DNA of 64,000 nt from positions 1 through 64,000 of the forward strand of contig CAIYPF010000056.1 in assembly GCA_903928015.1 (NCBI GenBank), in the 5' to 3' direction. The stretch's first letter is position 1; each line of letters begins with the position of its first letter. The notes beneath the pieces were generated by a model. That model was not told the DNA's origin. It saw only the letters and a program-made list of their open reading frames with translations, and did no database searches. The position numbers and the translations under genes were made by a program. Source of the DNA: an uncultured Gammaproteobacteria bacterium (lineage in GTDB: Bacteria; Pseudomonadota; Gammaproteobacteria; Pseudomonadales; UBA5518). This document shows, piece after piece, positions 39,713 through 49,498 of the stretch.

Positions 39713-41920
39713 ATGACGTCGCTCAAGCCACGCCTCATCGCAACTGCCATTGCCCTTGCACTCGCCCCCGGAATGGCCGGCGCGCAGGTCCTCGAGGAGA
39801 TAGTCGTCACCGCGCAAAAACGCGAACAGAACCTCCAGGACGTCGGCATCTCGATCAGCGCATTCAGCGGCGAGCAGATGGAAAGACTGGGCTTCGACAA
39901 CGCCCAGGAAGTCACTGCCATGACGCCTGGCGTCTCCACCATCCAGCCCAACGGGGAAGCCAACTACGGCCTCGCAATCCGCGGCGTAGCCACCAGCGAC
40001 TTCACCACCAACGTCGAGAGCCCCGTCGCGCTCTACCTGGACGAGGTCTATATCAGCCAGATGTCGGGCGCGGGCTTCATGCTCTATGACATGGAGCGCG
40101 TCGAGATCCTCCGCGGTCCGCAAGGCACGCTGTTCGGACGCAACGCAACGGGTGGACTCGCCCACTTCGTCTCCAAGAAGCCGACCCAGGAATTCAGCGG
40201 CTACATGAAAGGCACCATCGGCGACTACGACCAGTACAAGGTCGAGGGCGCAGTCGGCGGCGGCATCACAGACACCCTGTCGGCCCGTCTCTCGGGTTCC
40301 TGGAAAGAGGCTGATGGCTACATCGACAACCGCGTCACCGGCACCGACCTGAACAACCAGAACGACGACAGCTTCCGCCTGCACCTCGCCTGGGATCCCA
40401 GCGATTGCCTGTCCGTGCTCCTGTCTGCGCGCAAGGGCCAGCAGGACATCGACACGGGCTCCTGGCAGCACGTCTCTTCCAACCTTCCCGGCCAGCTCAC
40501 GCCGGACGAACCGAACGTGGTGACGGGCTACATCGACAACGACAACGACTCGTTCGCCGGTGACTGGAACCGCGACGGCTTCAACAAGCTCGATACCGAC
40601 GGCCTCACGCTGACGGTCAAGTGGAACCTGGTGGGCGACGTCAACCTGACCTCGGTCAGCGACCGCTCCAATGTCCACCGCCACTACATCGAAGACTCAG
40701 ACGGCGGCCCGGTAGACCTCTTCAACTTTTTCCTCAACACCGGCGCCGAGCAGACCTCGCAGGAACTGCGACTTGACGGCAAGACCGACTCGCTCCAGTG
40801 GGTGGCGGGGGTCTATTACCTCAAGCTCGACATCAATGACAACAACGGCGCAATCACCGATCCTTTCTTCGGTGGCGATCCCGAGACTACCGACCAACTC
40901 GGCCTGATCAACCCCTACACCCGCGAACTCGAGTCGAGCTCGGTCTTCGGTCAGCTCGAGTACGCGCTCAGCGATACGGTCAGCCTGATCGGCGGCCTGC
41001 GCCTCATCAAGGACAAGAACGACTTCAAGTACGCGACCAAGCTGGTCGATTTCATCGATCCCTACGCCACGAATTACGACGGCAAGGACAACGTCACCGG
41101 ACGCGCCACGCTGGCGAGCTACGAGGGCAATCGCAACGACGACGAGTGGTCGGGGCTGGTGCAACTGAACTACACGCCCACCGACGACACGCTGGTCTTC
41201 GCCAGTGTCAACCGTGGCGTGCGCGGTGGCGGCTACAACGCACCGATCTTCCCCCTCACACCGCCGCTCGACTACGTGGACGAGACGATGTCCTACGATC
41301 CCGAGCACCTGCTGGCCTATGAAATCGGCCTGAAGCAAGGTCTGATGGACGGTCTCGCGCGACTCAACATCTCGGCGTACTACTACGACTATCAGGATTA
41401 TCAAGCCTTCTACATCCTGGGCATCGACACCATCACCTTCAACACCGACGCCGAGAGTTACGGCGGCGAGGTGGAGTTCATTGCCAGCCCGGCAGAAGGC
41501 CTCGACCTGCTGCTCGGCGCCTCCTACAACGACATCAGCGTCGAACTGCCCGGCGGCGATGTGCCCTCGATCCAGTCGCCGAAGTGGATCTTCAACGCGA
41601 TGGTGCGTTACGAGTTCGATGTGGGCTACGGCTCGCTCGCCTTCCAGGCCGACGCTCTCTACCGCGACAAGCACTACTTCGCCCTGACCGGTCTCGAGAC
41701 CGTCGAGGAAGACGGCTACGCCGTAGGCAACATCTCCGCCACCTGGACCGACCCCGAAGACCGCTGGCAGGTGTCGGCCTTCATCGACAACGTCACCGAC
41801 GAAGAGTATCTGGTACAGACATTCGACCTGTCGGGCCCCACGGTATTCGGCATGACCGAGCAGTACTTCGGCCGTCCGCGCTGGTGGGGCCTCTCGGCCC
41901 GGTATCAGTGGGGCGAGTGA
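39713..41920 (+). CDS. TonB-dependent outer-membrane receptor
   Basis: A 735-residue receptor with a signal peptide ending GMAGAQ, then VLEEIVVTAQKREQNLQDV and a plug with IRGVATSDF and VEILRGPQGTLFGRNATGG. The C-terminus ends LSARYQWGE, with the aromatic position two residues before the end rather than last. AAGGAG lies seven bases before the ATG. A long GC-rich hairpin follows. It stands upstream of two acyl-CoA synthetase genes, 112 bases away. Confidence 0.95.
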   Translation: MTSLKPRLIATAIALALAPGMAGAQVLEEIVVTAQKREQNLQDVGISISAFSGEQMERLGFDNAQEVTAMTPGVSTIQPNGEANYGLAIRGVATSDFTTNVESPVALYLDEVYISQMSGAGFMLYDMERVEILRGPQGTLFGRNATGGLAHFVSKKPTQEFSGYMKGTIGDYDQYKVEGAVGGGITDTLSARLSGSWKEADGYIDNRVTGTDLNNQNDDSFRLHLAWDPSDCLSVLLSARKGQQDIDTGSWQHVSSNLPGQLTPDEPNVVTGYIDNDNDSFAGDWNRDGFNKLDTDGLTLTVKWNLVGDVNLTSVSDRSNVHRHYIEDSDGGPVDLFNFFLNTGAEQTSQELRLDGKTDSLQWVAGVYYLKLDINDNNGAITDPFFGGDPETTDQLGLINPYTRELESSSVFGQLEYALSDTVSLIGGLRLIKDKNDFKYATKLVDFIDPYATNYDGKDNVTGRATLASYEGNRNDDEWSGLVQLNYTPTDDTLVFASVNRGVRGGGYNAPIFPLTPPLDYVDETMSYDPEHLLAYEIGLKQGLMDGLARLNISAYYYDYQDYQAFYILGIDTITFNTDAESYGGEVEFIASPAEGLDLLLGASYNDISVELPGGDVPSIQSPKWIFNAMVRYEFDVGYGSLAFQADALYRDKHYFALTGLETVEEDGYAVGNISATWTDPEDRWQVSAFIDNVTDEEYLVQTFDLSGPTVFGMTEQYFGRPRWWGLSARYQWGE

Positions 41921-41930
41921 GCCCGTTTGT

Positions 41931-41960
41931 CCGCAGCCGGGGTGCTCGCCCCGGCTGCGG
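41931..41960 (+). terminator. GC-rich hairpin after the second TonB receptor gene
   Basis: A perfect 12-bp stem (CCGCAGCCGGGG paired with CCCCGGCTGCGG) around a 6-base loop, 10 bases past the stop codon. No T-run follows, so it may be a weak or Rho-assisted terminator, or stabilise the receptor mRNA. Confidence 0.55.
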
Positions 41961-42032
41961 CCCTGCCCTGTCGGCGTGATGCTCCTGCTGCAGCCAGCCT
42001 GACGGGCCTATCGGCACTTCAGATAGCCTGAC

Positions 42033-43652
42033 ATGAGCACAGCTTACGAACGTCTGCGCGAACACTACCGCTGGGATTGCCCGGAACGGTTCAACTTCGC
42101 GCGTGATGTCATAGACCGCTGGGCGGAACTCGACCCCGAACAGCTCGCGCTCTGGTGGGTAGATGACCTCGGTCACGAGGAAAAGCACCGCTTCAGCGAT
42201 ATTTCCGCCACCTCACGCAAACTCGCCCGCGTACTGACGGACGCAGGCATCCGGCGCGGCGAGCGCATCGTGGTGATCCTCGGCCGGCAGGTCGCGTGGT
42301 GGGAAACGCTCGCTGCCGGGCTGCGCATGGGCGCCGTGGTAAGCCCCGGCACCACACAACTCTCGGCGCGCGATCTGGCCTACCGGCTCGGCGCCTGCGG
42401 CGCGACCTGCGTGATCACCGACACCGCGAACGCCGCCAAATTCGAGCAGATCGAAGCCGACTGCCCCGGCGTGCGGGCGCGCCTGCTGGTAGACGGTACC
42501 CGCCCCGGCTGGATCGACTACCGCGCAGCCATCACCGCTGCGCCGGCAGATTTCGAGGCCGCCGACACCGCAGCATCCGACGAAGCGCTCTGCTTCTTCA
42601 CCTCGGGCACCACCGGCTACCCGAAGATGTGCATACACGATCAGTCCTACGGGCTGGCGCACCAGACCACCGGGCGCTACTGGCTCGACCTGGGACCGAC
42701 GGACCTGCACTGGAACTGCAGCGATACCGGCTGGGCCAAGGCTGCCTGGAGCAGTTTCTTCGGTCCGTGGAACCAGGGCGCGGCGGTGTTCGCACACCAC
42801 ACGCAGGGTTTCAGTGCGAAGCGCACCCTGGATCTGCTGGAAACGTTTCCCATCACCACTTTCTGCGGCGCGCCCACCATCTACCGGATGTTCGTGCTGG
42901 AAGACCTGGGCGCGCGGCGCTTCGCTGCCTTGCGACACTGTGTGGGCGCAGGGGAACCGCTGAACCCCGAGGTCATCGAGACCTGGCGCCGTGCCACCGG
43001 GCTCACCATCCGCGACGGCTACGGCCAGACCGAAAGCGTGATTCTCTGCGGCAATTTCCCCGGCCTTGAGCCTCGCTTCGGCTCCATGGGAAAACCCTCT
43101 CCCGGCATCGATCTGGCAGTGATCGACGAGGTGGGCAACAGCCTGCCCGCCGGCGCTGAAGGCGATGTGGCGGTTCGCGTGAAGCCCCGGCGCCCGCCCG
43201 GCCTCTTCCGCGAGTACAAGGGCAACCCTGAAAAAACGGCCGCATGCTTCCGCGGCGACTGGTACATCACGGGTGACCGCGCCACGGTGGATGCAGACGG
43301 TTATTTCTGGTTCGTGGGCCGCTCGGACGATGTGATCCTCTCCGCGGGCTACCGCATCGGGCCATTCGAGGTGGAAAGCGCACTCATCGAGCATCCCGCG
43401 GTTGCCGAGTCCGCGGTGGTCTCGAGCCCCGACGAGAAGCGCGGTGAAGTAGTGAAAGCCTTCGTGGTGCTTGCCCCGAGCCACACCGCCAGCGAAGAAC
43501 TCGTGAAAGCGCTGCAGGAGCACGTGAAGGCCGTCACGGCCCCTTACAAATACCCCCGTCGCATCGAGTTCGTGGAGCAACTTCCCAAAACCGTGAGCGG
43601 CAAGATCCGCCGGGTAGAGCTGCGCGAGCGTGAATGGGCGCGCAACCCGTGA
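42033..43652 (+). CDS. Medium-chain-type acyl-CoA synthetase (AMP-forming)
   Basis: A 539-residue adenylate-forming ligase of the medium-chain/benzoate-like (ACSM) type. Marks are the ATP loop FFTSGTTGYPK near 188-198, the motif DGYGQTES, and the C-terminal GYRIGPFEVESALIEHP and PKTVSGKIRR, with the catalytic lysine in SGKIRR. It activates a carboxylic acid to acyl-CoA in the cytoplasm; the specific acid is unknown. The next gene is a second ligase 34 bases on, then a TetR gene, so the three are probably one unit. Confidence 0.92.
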   Translation: MSTAYERLREHYRWDCPERFNFARDVIDRWAELDPEQLALWWVDDLGHEEKHRFSDISATSRKLARVLTDAGIRRGERIVVILGRQVAWWETLAAGLRMGAVVSPGTTQLSARDLAYRLGACGATCVITDTANAAKFEQIEADCPGVRARLLVDGTRPGWIDYRAAITAAPADFEAADTAASDEALCFFTSGTTGYPKMCIHDQSYGLAHQTTGRYWLDLGPTDLHWNCSDTGWAKAAWSSFFGPWNQGAAVFAHHTQGFSAKRTLDLLETFPITTFCGAPTIYRMFVLEDLGARRFAALRHCVGAGEPLNPEVIETWRRATGLTIRDGYGQTESVILCGNFPGLEPRFGSMGKPSPGIDLAVIDEVGNSLPAGAEGDVAVRVKPRRPPGLFREYKGNPEKTAACFRGDWYITGDRATVDADGYFWFVGRSDDVILSAGYRIGPFEVESALIEHPAVAESAVVSSPDEKRGEVVKAFVVLAPSHTASEELVKALQEHVKAVTAPYKYPRRIEFVEQLPKTVSGKIRRVELREREWARNP

Positions 43653-43686
43653 AGCGACGTGCCCAGACACATCGACGGAGACTCGC

Positions 43687-45366
43687 ATGCTGACGCTGAG
43701 CGAAGCCACCGGCTCCACCCGCGAACCCCTGCTCGAGATCACGATCGGGGACGCCTTCAAGGGCACGGCCGAGCGCTATCCGGATCATCTCGCACTCGTC
43801 GTGCGCCATCAGGGTATCCGCTGGACCTGGGCCGAGTACGCGCGCGAGGTGGACCGTCTGGCCGCAGGTCTTCTGACGCTGGGCATCGTTCCCGGCGACC
43901 GGGTGGGGATCTGGTCACCCAACCGCGTCGAGTGGTGCCTTGCGCAATTCGCTACCGCGCGCATCGGCGCGATCATGGTCTGCGTGAACCCCGCCTACCG
44001 CCTCTACGAACTCGAGTACGCGCTGAACAAGGTGGAGTGCAAGGCACTGATCACCGCCGAGCGCTTCAAGAGCAGCGACTACCTGGGCATGCTGCAGACG
44101 CTGGCACCGGAACTGTCGCGCTGCGCGCCCGGTCACCTCGATTCGCATGCGCTGCCGCACCTGAAAACCGTGATCCGGTTGGGCGAGGAACGCACCGCGG
44201 GGATGTTCAATTTCGATGCGGTCTGCGATGTGGGCACCTCGGATCTCGCACAGATCGGGATCGTTGCCCGGAACCTGCACGCCTCTGACCCGATCAACAT
44301 CCAGTTCACCAGCGGCACCACCGGCAACCCCAAGGGCGCCACGCTCACCCACCGCAACATCCTGAACAACGGCATGATCCTCGGCGACTGCATGCGGCTC
44401 ACCGGGAACGACCGCCTTTGCGTACCCGTGCCGCTGTACCACTGCTTCGGCATGGTGATGAGCAACCTCGCCTGCATGACACACGGGAGCGCGACGGTGT
44501 TCCCGGGCGAGGGCTTCGATGCGCTCGCCACTCTGGAAGCCGTCGCCGAAGAGCGCTGCACGGCCTTGCACGGCGTGCCGACGATGTTCATCGCGGAGCT
44601 CGAGCACCCGCGCTTCGGCGACTTCGACCTCTCTTCCCTGCGCACCGGCGTGATGGCGGGTTCGCCCTGCCCCGTCGAGATCATGAACAAAGTGATCTCG
44701 CAGATGCATATGTCGGAGGTCCTGATCGCCTACGGGCAGACCGAAACCAGCCCCATCAACCACATGACTGCCATCGACGACCCGATCGACAAGCGCGTCG
44801 GTACGGTCGGACGCCCTGCAGCCCACTGCGAAATCCGCATATGCGGCCCCGACGGACACACGCTCCCCGTTGGAGAGCACGGCGAAATCTGCTGCCGGGG
44901 CTACAGCGTGATGGAAGGGTATTGGGGCGACGAGGAAAAAACGCGCGAGACCATCGACGCGGAAGGCTGGCTGCACTCCGGCGATATCGGCGTGATGGAT
45001 GAGGGCGGTTACACACAGATCACCGGCCGCATCAAGGACATGGTCATCCGCGGCGGCGAGAACGTGTACCCGCGCGAGGTCGAGGAATTCCTTTACCGCC
45101 ACCCGTCCATCCTCGACGTGCAGGTATTCGGCGTACCGGACGTCAAATACGGCGAGCAACTGTGCGCGTGGATCCGCACGCGTCCGGGCGCCAGCCTCAC
45201 GGCAGCAGAGGTGCAGGAGTTCTGCCGCGACCGGATCACGCACTTCAAGATTCCGCGCCACATCCGCTTCGTCGAGGAATTCCCGATGACGGTGACGGGC
45301 AAAGTGCAGAAGTTCCGCATGCGCGAGGAGATGGCCGCGGAACTGGCCGGGGGCAGCGACGCGTGA
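43687..45366 (+). CDS. Fatty-acyl-CoA synthetase (AMP-forming, ACSF2-like)
   Basis: A 559-residue ligase. The ATP loop FTSGTTGNPKG is near 206-216, YGQTETSP and GRIKDMVIRGGENVYPREVEEF follow, and the C-terminal TVTGKVQKFRMRE carries the catalytic lysine. The overall pattern matches long-chain/ACSF2-like enzymes. Together with the preceding ligase it offers two acid specificities. The ATG at 43687 is preceded by GGAG; its TGA overlaps the GTG of the TetR gene. Confidence 0.92.
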   Translation: MLTLSEATGSTREPLLEITIGDAFKGTAERYPDHLALVVRHQGIRWTWAEYAREVDRLAAGLLTLGIVPGDRVGIWSPNRVEWCLAQFATARIGAIMVCVNPAYRLYELEYALNKVECKALITAERFKSSDYLGMLQTLAPELSRCAPGHLDSHALPHLKTVIRLGEERTAGMFNFDAVCDVGTSDLAQIGIVARNLHASDPINIQFTSGTTGNPKGATLTHRNILNNGMILGDCMRLTGNDRLCVPVPLYHCFGMVMSNLACMTHGSATVFPGEGFDALATLEAVAEERCTALHGVPTMFIAELEHPRFGDFDLSSLRTGVMAGSPCPVEIMNKVISQMHMSEVLIAYGQTETSPINHMTAIDDPIDKRVGTVGRPAAHCEIRICGPDGHTLPVGEHGEICCRGYSVMEGYWGDEEKTRETIDAEGWLHSGDIGVMDEGGYTQITGRIKDMVIRGGENVYPREVEEFLYRHPSILDVQVFGVPDVKYGEQLCAWIRTRPGASLTAAEVQEFCRDRITHFKIPRHIRFVEEFPMTVTGKVQKFRMREEMAAELAGGSDA

Positions 45367-46019
45367 GCACCTCGACGGCGCGCAAGCCGGCAGCGAAGGC
45401 CGTACCGGGCACCTATGCAAAAGGTCGCACCCGCGCCGAAGACATTCTCGACGCAGCCGTCACCGTTCTCATAGAACACGGATACCACAACTTCTCGCTG
45501 CGACGCGTTGCCGAGGAGGCGGAGCTGCGGCTCGGCAACCTGCAACACTATTTTCCGAGCAAGGACGCGCTCGTGCAGGCCATGCTCGATCGCGTGATCG
45601 AGGCCTATCTGGCACGGTTGGGACGCATCCAATCGAGCGGGCTCGATCCGGAGGCCCAATTCCGCAAGATCATCGAAACCCTGTTCCTCGATCTGAACAC
45701 CCGCCGCACCACCGTTTTCTTCCCCGAGCTCTGGTCGCTGGCCAACCATGACGCCCATGTCGCCGGCTACATGGAACGCATGTACGGGCGCTACCGCGAA
45801 CTTCTGGGCGCATCGATCGCGCGGGTGAATCCCGCGCTGGACGAAAGGCAGGTTCGGCAGATCGCGCTGTTCATCTCCGCCTCGATCGAGGGCCACACCA
45901 TGTTCGTGGGCCACCGCAAACCCTGGCGCGCGCAGACCAAAGAGATTCTTGCACTCGCGACCGCGTCTTTCCTGTGGCTGATACGTTCCGGAGAAGTGCC
46001 GGTCATGCAGGACACATGA
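45363..46019 (+). CDS. TetR-family transcriptional regulator
   Basis: A 218-residue repressor-type protein. The N-terminal helix-turn-helix is clear (FSLRRVAEEAELRLGNLQHYFPSKDAL, described here by its core near residues 45-70). The start GTG overlaps the acyl-CoA synthetase stop (GTGA), so it probably controls its own operon and, being directly upstream of qhpA, possibly the amine dehydrogenase genes. Ligand unknown; acyl-CoA or an amine would suit the context. Confidence 0.9.
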   Translation: MSTSTARKPAAKAVPGTYAKGRTRAEDILDAAVTVLIEHGYHNFSLRRVAEEAELRLGNLQHYFPSKDALVQAMLDRVIEAYLARLGRIQSSGLDPEAQFRKIIETLFLDLNTRRTTVFFPELWSLANHDAHVAGYMERMYGRYRELLGASIARVNPALDERQVRQIALFISASIEGHTMFVGHRKPWRAQTKEILALATASFLWLIRSGEVPVMQDT

Positions 46020-46042
46020 GTGCCGGAAGACCTGGACTCCGG

Positions 46043-46071
46043 TTGCGTGAAGTAGGTCACCTGAACTAAAT
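46043..46071 (+). promoter_or_regulatory. Possible qhpA promoter with AGGTCACCT palindrome
   Basis: TTGCGT (46043-46048) and CTAAAT (46066-46071) are 17 bases apart, 41 bases before the qhpA GTG. The palindrome AGGT-C-ACCT at 46054-46062 lies in the spacer and could be a repressor site, for instance for the adjacent TetR protein. The -10 match is weak. Confidence 0.35.
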
Positions 46072-46111
46072 TTCGCCGTCGTCCGGCATTGGCTTCCGAG
46101 GGACAGTACAC

Positions 46112-47716
46112 GTGAAGAAAGCGAACATCTGGCCGGCCCTGTGCCTCGCACTCGTGCCATTCCTGCCGGCGCAGGCCAACGAGGCGCTGCTGAGGCACAA
46201 CTGCGGCGCCTGCCATGGCGATCCGGCCAACCCGGAGGCTCCTCTCAGCAGGATCAGCGAACAGCGCAAATCCCCGGAAGGCTGGGAGATGACGCTGCAC
46301 CGCATGCAGACCATTCACGGCGTGCAGCTCTCCGACCCAGAGGGAAAGTCCGATTCCGCCGGCGTGCTGTTCCAACTGGTGAAGTACCTCTCCGACACGC
46401 ATGGAATCGCTCCCGCAGAAACTGCCGGGCTGCGCTACACGCTGGAGCGCCGGCACAATGCCGTCGACATCCCCGAGGACGCGGAGTACGCGGTGATGTG
46501 CACGCGCTGCCACTCCAACGCGCGTGTCGCCCTGCAGCGCCGCACGGAGCCCGAGTGGCGCAACCTCATCCACTTCCACCTTGCACAGTTCCCCACCACC
46601 GAGTACCAGATCGGCGGGCGTGACCGCGAGTGGTTCCCGATTGCCATCGATCGCACCCTGCCAAAGCTCGCGGCCGCCTATCCGCTGCAGACACCGGAGT
46701 GGGAGGCCTGGCAGAAAGCCGCCAAGCCGGCGCTCGCAGGTCGGTGGAGGGTCACCGGAAGGATGCCGGGCAAGGGTGATTTCAACGGCATCATGACGGC
46801 AGAAGCGGGAGATGCGGATTCCTATTCCGTCTCTCTCGTGGGCGAATTCAGCGGCGGCGAGCCGCTGCACGTCGACGGGCACTCCGTGGTGTACACGGGC
46901 TTCGAATGGCGCGGGAATCTCGAGACCGACAGCGAGCACTATCTGCAGGTGCTGGAAGCCAGCGCCGATGGCAGCGCACTCTCCGGACGGATGTTTCCCT
47001 TCGACCATCCCGAGCGTGGCATTGATCTTCAGGCCCGCCGCGATGATGGCACCCCCAGACTCCTCGCCGTGTCCCCCGCCCAATTGAAGCGCGGCAGCAC
47101 AGCGACCCTCACGCTCTCGGGCAGCGCACTCGCGGGTGCGCCTCAACTCGGCGCAGGCCTGAAGGTGGAGCGCATCGTCTCCCGCGACGCGGATCGCCTG
47201 GTCGTGGAGGCAAGCGCCGCGGCCGACGCAGATGTCGGTGCACGCGCGATTGTCGTCGGCAAGGCATCCCTGCCGGCCGCACTCACCGTCTTCGATGCCG
47301 TTGACCGCGTGGAAGTCTCCCCTGCCTACACGGTGGGTCGCGTCGGCGGCAGCGAAGGCTCGCAGCCCGAGGTGCAGGGACGTTTCGAGGCCATCGCCTG
47401 GGCCAACGGACCTGACGGCGCGGCCGGCACCGCTGACGATCTGCGCATCGGACCGGTGAAGGCGCAATGGTCGGTGGCCCCCTGGAACGAGAAAGCCGCA
47501 GAGGACGGTGACCTGCGGTTCGCGGGCACGATGGACAAGGACACCGGCATCTTCACGCCCGCCTCCGCCGGCCCCAACCCCGAGCGCAAGCAGGGCACCA
47601 ACAACGCGGGCAACCTGAAAGTCATCGCAACCGTCGGCGAGGGTGAGGCGGCGGTGCGTGGCGAGGGCCAGCTGCTTGTAACGGTGCAGCGCTGGGTCAA
47701 CCCGCCGCTCTGGTAA
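46112..47716 (+). CDS. qhpA: Quinohemoprotein amine dehydrogenase alpha (diheme) subunit
   Basis: The 534-residue alpha subunit of periplasmic QHNDH passes electrons from the quinone cofactor through two c-type hemes. A signal peptide ends PAQAN. Heme motifs are CGACH (31-35) and CTRCH (130-134). After them come the family beta-barrel domains ending QRWVNPPLW. The start is GTG at 46112 with GAGGGA upstream. In Pseudomonas putida U the homologue is PeaA for 2-phenylethylamine. It begins the row qhpA-D-C-B with gaps of 18, -4 and 10 bases. Confidence 0.97.
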   Translation: MKKANIWPALCLALVPFLPAQANEALLRHNCGACHGDPANPEAPLSRISEQRKSPEGWEMTLHRMQTIHGVQLSDPEGKSDSAGVLFQLVKYLSDTHGIAPAETAGLRYTLERRHNAVDIPEDAEYAVMCTRCHSNARVALQRRTEPEWRNLIHFHLAQFPTTEYQIGGRDREWFPIAIDRTLPKLAAAYPLQTPEWEAWQKAAKPALAGRWRVTGRMPGKGDFNGIMTAEAGDADSYSVSLVGEFSGGEPLHVDGHSVVYTGFEWRGNLETDSEHYLQVLEASADGSALSGRMFPFDHPERGIDLQARRDDGTPRLLAVSPAQLKRGSTATLTLSGSALAGAPQLGAGLKVERIVSRDADRLVVEASAAADADVGARAIVVGKASLPAALTVFDAVDRVEVSPAYTVGRVGGSEGSQPEVQGRFEAIAWANGPDGAAGTADDLRIGPVKAQWSVAPWNEKAAEDGDLRFAGTMDKDTGIFTPASAGPNPERKQGTNNAGNLKVIATVGEGEAAVRGEGQLLVTVQRWVNPPLW

Positions 47717-47734
47717 TCAAGGACAACACGGGCC

Positions 47735-49165
47735 ATGGGCATCTTCCACCTGCAGGCGCACAACCTCCACGAGATAGAGGTGGATTCGCGGCGCCTGCTG
47801 TTCCACATACCGAGCAGCGCACTCTTCGAGGCCGACGACCTCACCGGCGCGCTGATCGCGGAGCTCCGCGGGCAGGAGGGCAGGAGCCTCGAAGACCTGC
47901 AGGACCGCCTGGGAACCCGCTTCGGCTGCGCGGAAATCGCCACCGCAGTCGATGAATTGCAGGATCTCCAGATACTCCGCGCCGAAGGGGCCACCGTCTC
48001 GACCAGCCGCCCTCGAGTGAGCAGCCTGCCGCTCACAACGGTGGTGCTGAACGTCAACACCGGCTGCAACCTGAGCTGCACCTACTGCTACAAGGAAGAC
48101 CTGGACACCCCGGCCAACGGCCGCAAGATGAGCTTCGAAACCGCACAGCAGTCCGTAGAGATGCTGCTGCGCGAATCCCCCGACCAGCCCCGCTACACCA
48201 TCGTGTTTTTCGGTGGAGAGCCACTCACCAACCTGCCGCTGATCCGGCAAGTGGTGGAATGGGCCGAGCCGCTCTTCGCCGCACGCGGCAAGCGGCTGGA
48301 TTTCTCGATCACCACCAACGCCACACTGCTGGACGAGCAGAACATCGCATTCCTTCAGGCACACCGCTTCAGCATTGCAGTGAGCATCGACGGCCCCAAG
48401 GCCGTGCACGACAGGAACCGCGTGACCGTAGGCGGCCAGGGCACCTATGAAACCGTTGCCCGCAAGGTGCGCCTGCTGCTCGGCAGCTACCGCGCACGGC
48501 CGGTGGGAGCGCGCGTGACCCTCACCCGCGGCACCACGGACATCCTCGGCATCTGGGATCACCTCTTCAACGAACTCGGTTTCGCCGAGGTGGGTTTCGC
48601 GCCGGTCACGGCCGGCGACGTGGCGGATTTCAACCTCACGGGTGAGGAACTCTCTGCCGTGTTCACCAGCATGAAAGCCCTGGGCGAGCGATACGTGGAC
48701 GCGGCCTGCGCAGGGCGCAACATCGGCTTCTCGAACCTGCACCAGTTGCTCACCGACATCCACGAGGGCGCCAAGAAAGCCCTGCCCTGCGGCGCCGGAT
48801 ATTCGATGGTGGCGGTGGACCGCGAAGGCGGAGTGAATCTCTGCCACCGCTTCACGGGCTCGGAATTGCCGACCTTCGGCAACGTGGAGTCGGGCCTCGA
48901 CCGCGCAGCGCTGGGCAGCTTCCTCGAGCAGCGCCTCGACCGCAGCAACACCGGCTGCGACACCTGCCGGATACGTAACCTCTGCTCTGGCGGCTGCTAC
49001 CACGAAAGCTACCAGCGCTACGGCGATCCCGCGCACCCCACGTATCACTACTGCGACCTGATGCGTGACTGGGTCGATTTTGCTATCAGTGCCTATGCAC
49101 GCATCCTTGCAAGCAACCCCGGATTCTTCAGCACCCACCTCGCCCCACGGAGGGCCCGGTCATGA
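47735..49165 (+). CDS. qhpD: Radical SAM maturase for QHNDH gamma subunit
   Basis: A 476-residue radical SAM/SPASM enzyme that makes the intra-peptidyl thioether (Cys to Asp/Glu) bonds in the gamma subunit. An N-terminal peptide-binding region precedes CNLSCTYC (C111, C115, C118), which binds the radical SAM cluster. The C-terminal SPASM cysteines are in [15 protein letters not shown] and YHYC. The stop overlaps the qhpC ATG (ATGA), fitting enzyme and substrate being made together. Confidence 0.97.
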   Translation: MGIFHLQAHNLHEIEVDSRRLLFHIPSSALFEADDLTGALIAELRGQEGRSLEDLQDRLGTRFGCAEIATAVDELQDLQILRAEGATVSTSRPRVSSLPLTTVVLNVNTGCNLSCTYCYKEDLDTPANGRKMSFETAQQSVEMLLRESPDQPRYTIVFFGGEPLTNLPLIRQVVEWAEPLFAARGKRLDFSITTNATLLDEQNIAFLQAHRFSIAVSIDGPKAVHDRNRVTVGGQGTYETVARKVRLLLGSYRARPVGARVTLTRGTTDILGIWDHLFNELGFAEVGFAPVTAGDVADFNLTGEELSAVFTSMKALGERYVDAACAGRNIGFSNLHQLLTDIHEGAKKALPCGAGYSMVAVDREGGVNLCHRFTGSELPTFGNVESGLDRAALGSFLEQRLDRSNTGCDTCRIRNLCSGGCYHESYQRYGDPAHPTYHYCDLMRDWVDFAISAYARILASNPGFFSTHLAPRRARS

Positions 49166-49488
49166 AACACCTGAAACCGCTGAACGCAAAAGCAGAACTC
49201 ATGGACGCTGCAAACAACCCCGAGGCGAAAGCCGAAGTGGTTGCCATGCAGACCGTGGTCGGCTGTGCCTCCACCACCGATCCGGGGTGGGAGGTCGACG
49301 CCTTCGGCGGCGTGGCAGGGCTCTGCCAGCCGATGGAGGCGGACCTCTACGGCTGCGCCGATCCGTGCTGGTGGCCGGCACAGGTGCCCGACCTCATGAA
49401 CTCCTATCCGGACTGGGATCAGAACGCGCAGTCCGCCGGCACGGACTGGCGCAAGCTCGACGCCGTGTTTCCCAAGGCCCGCGACTGA
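49162..49488 (+). CDS. qhpC: QHNDH gamma subunit carrying cysteine tryptophylquinone
   Basis: The 108-residue catalytic subunit precursor. Taking the 28-residue leader known from Paracoccus, the mature numbering reproduces every modified residue: Cys7-Glu16 (C35, E44), Cys27-Asp33 (C55, D61), Cys41-Asp49 (C69, D77), and the cofactor pair Cys37-Trp43 (C65, W71). The leader [20 protein letters not shown] shows no Sec or Tat signal, as expected for a peptide cut off by QhpE after modification. Family identity is certain. Confidence 0.97.
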   Translation: MKHLKPLNAKAELMDAANNPEAKAEVVAMQTVVGCASTTDPGWEVDAFGGVAGLCQPMEADLYGCADPCWWPAQVPDLMNSYPDWDQNAQSAGTDWRKLDAVFPKARD

Positions 49489-49498
49489 GGCAATCCGG

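Noticed and set aside
46032-46046. Sigma-54 promoter TGGAC-N5-TTGC upstream of qhpA
   Set aside because: The GG and GC elements are one base too close, and the -24 element lacks the C of TGGCAC.
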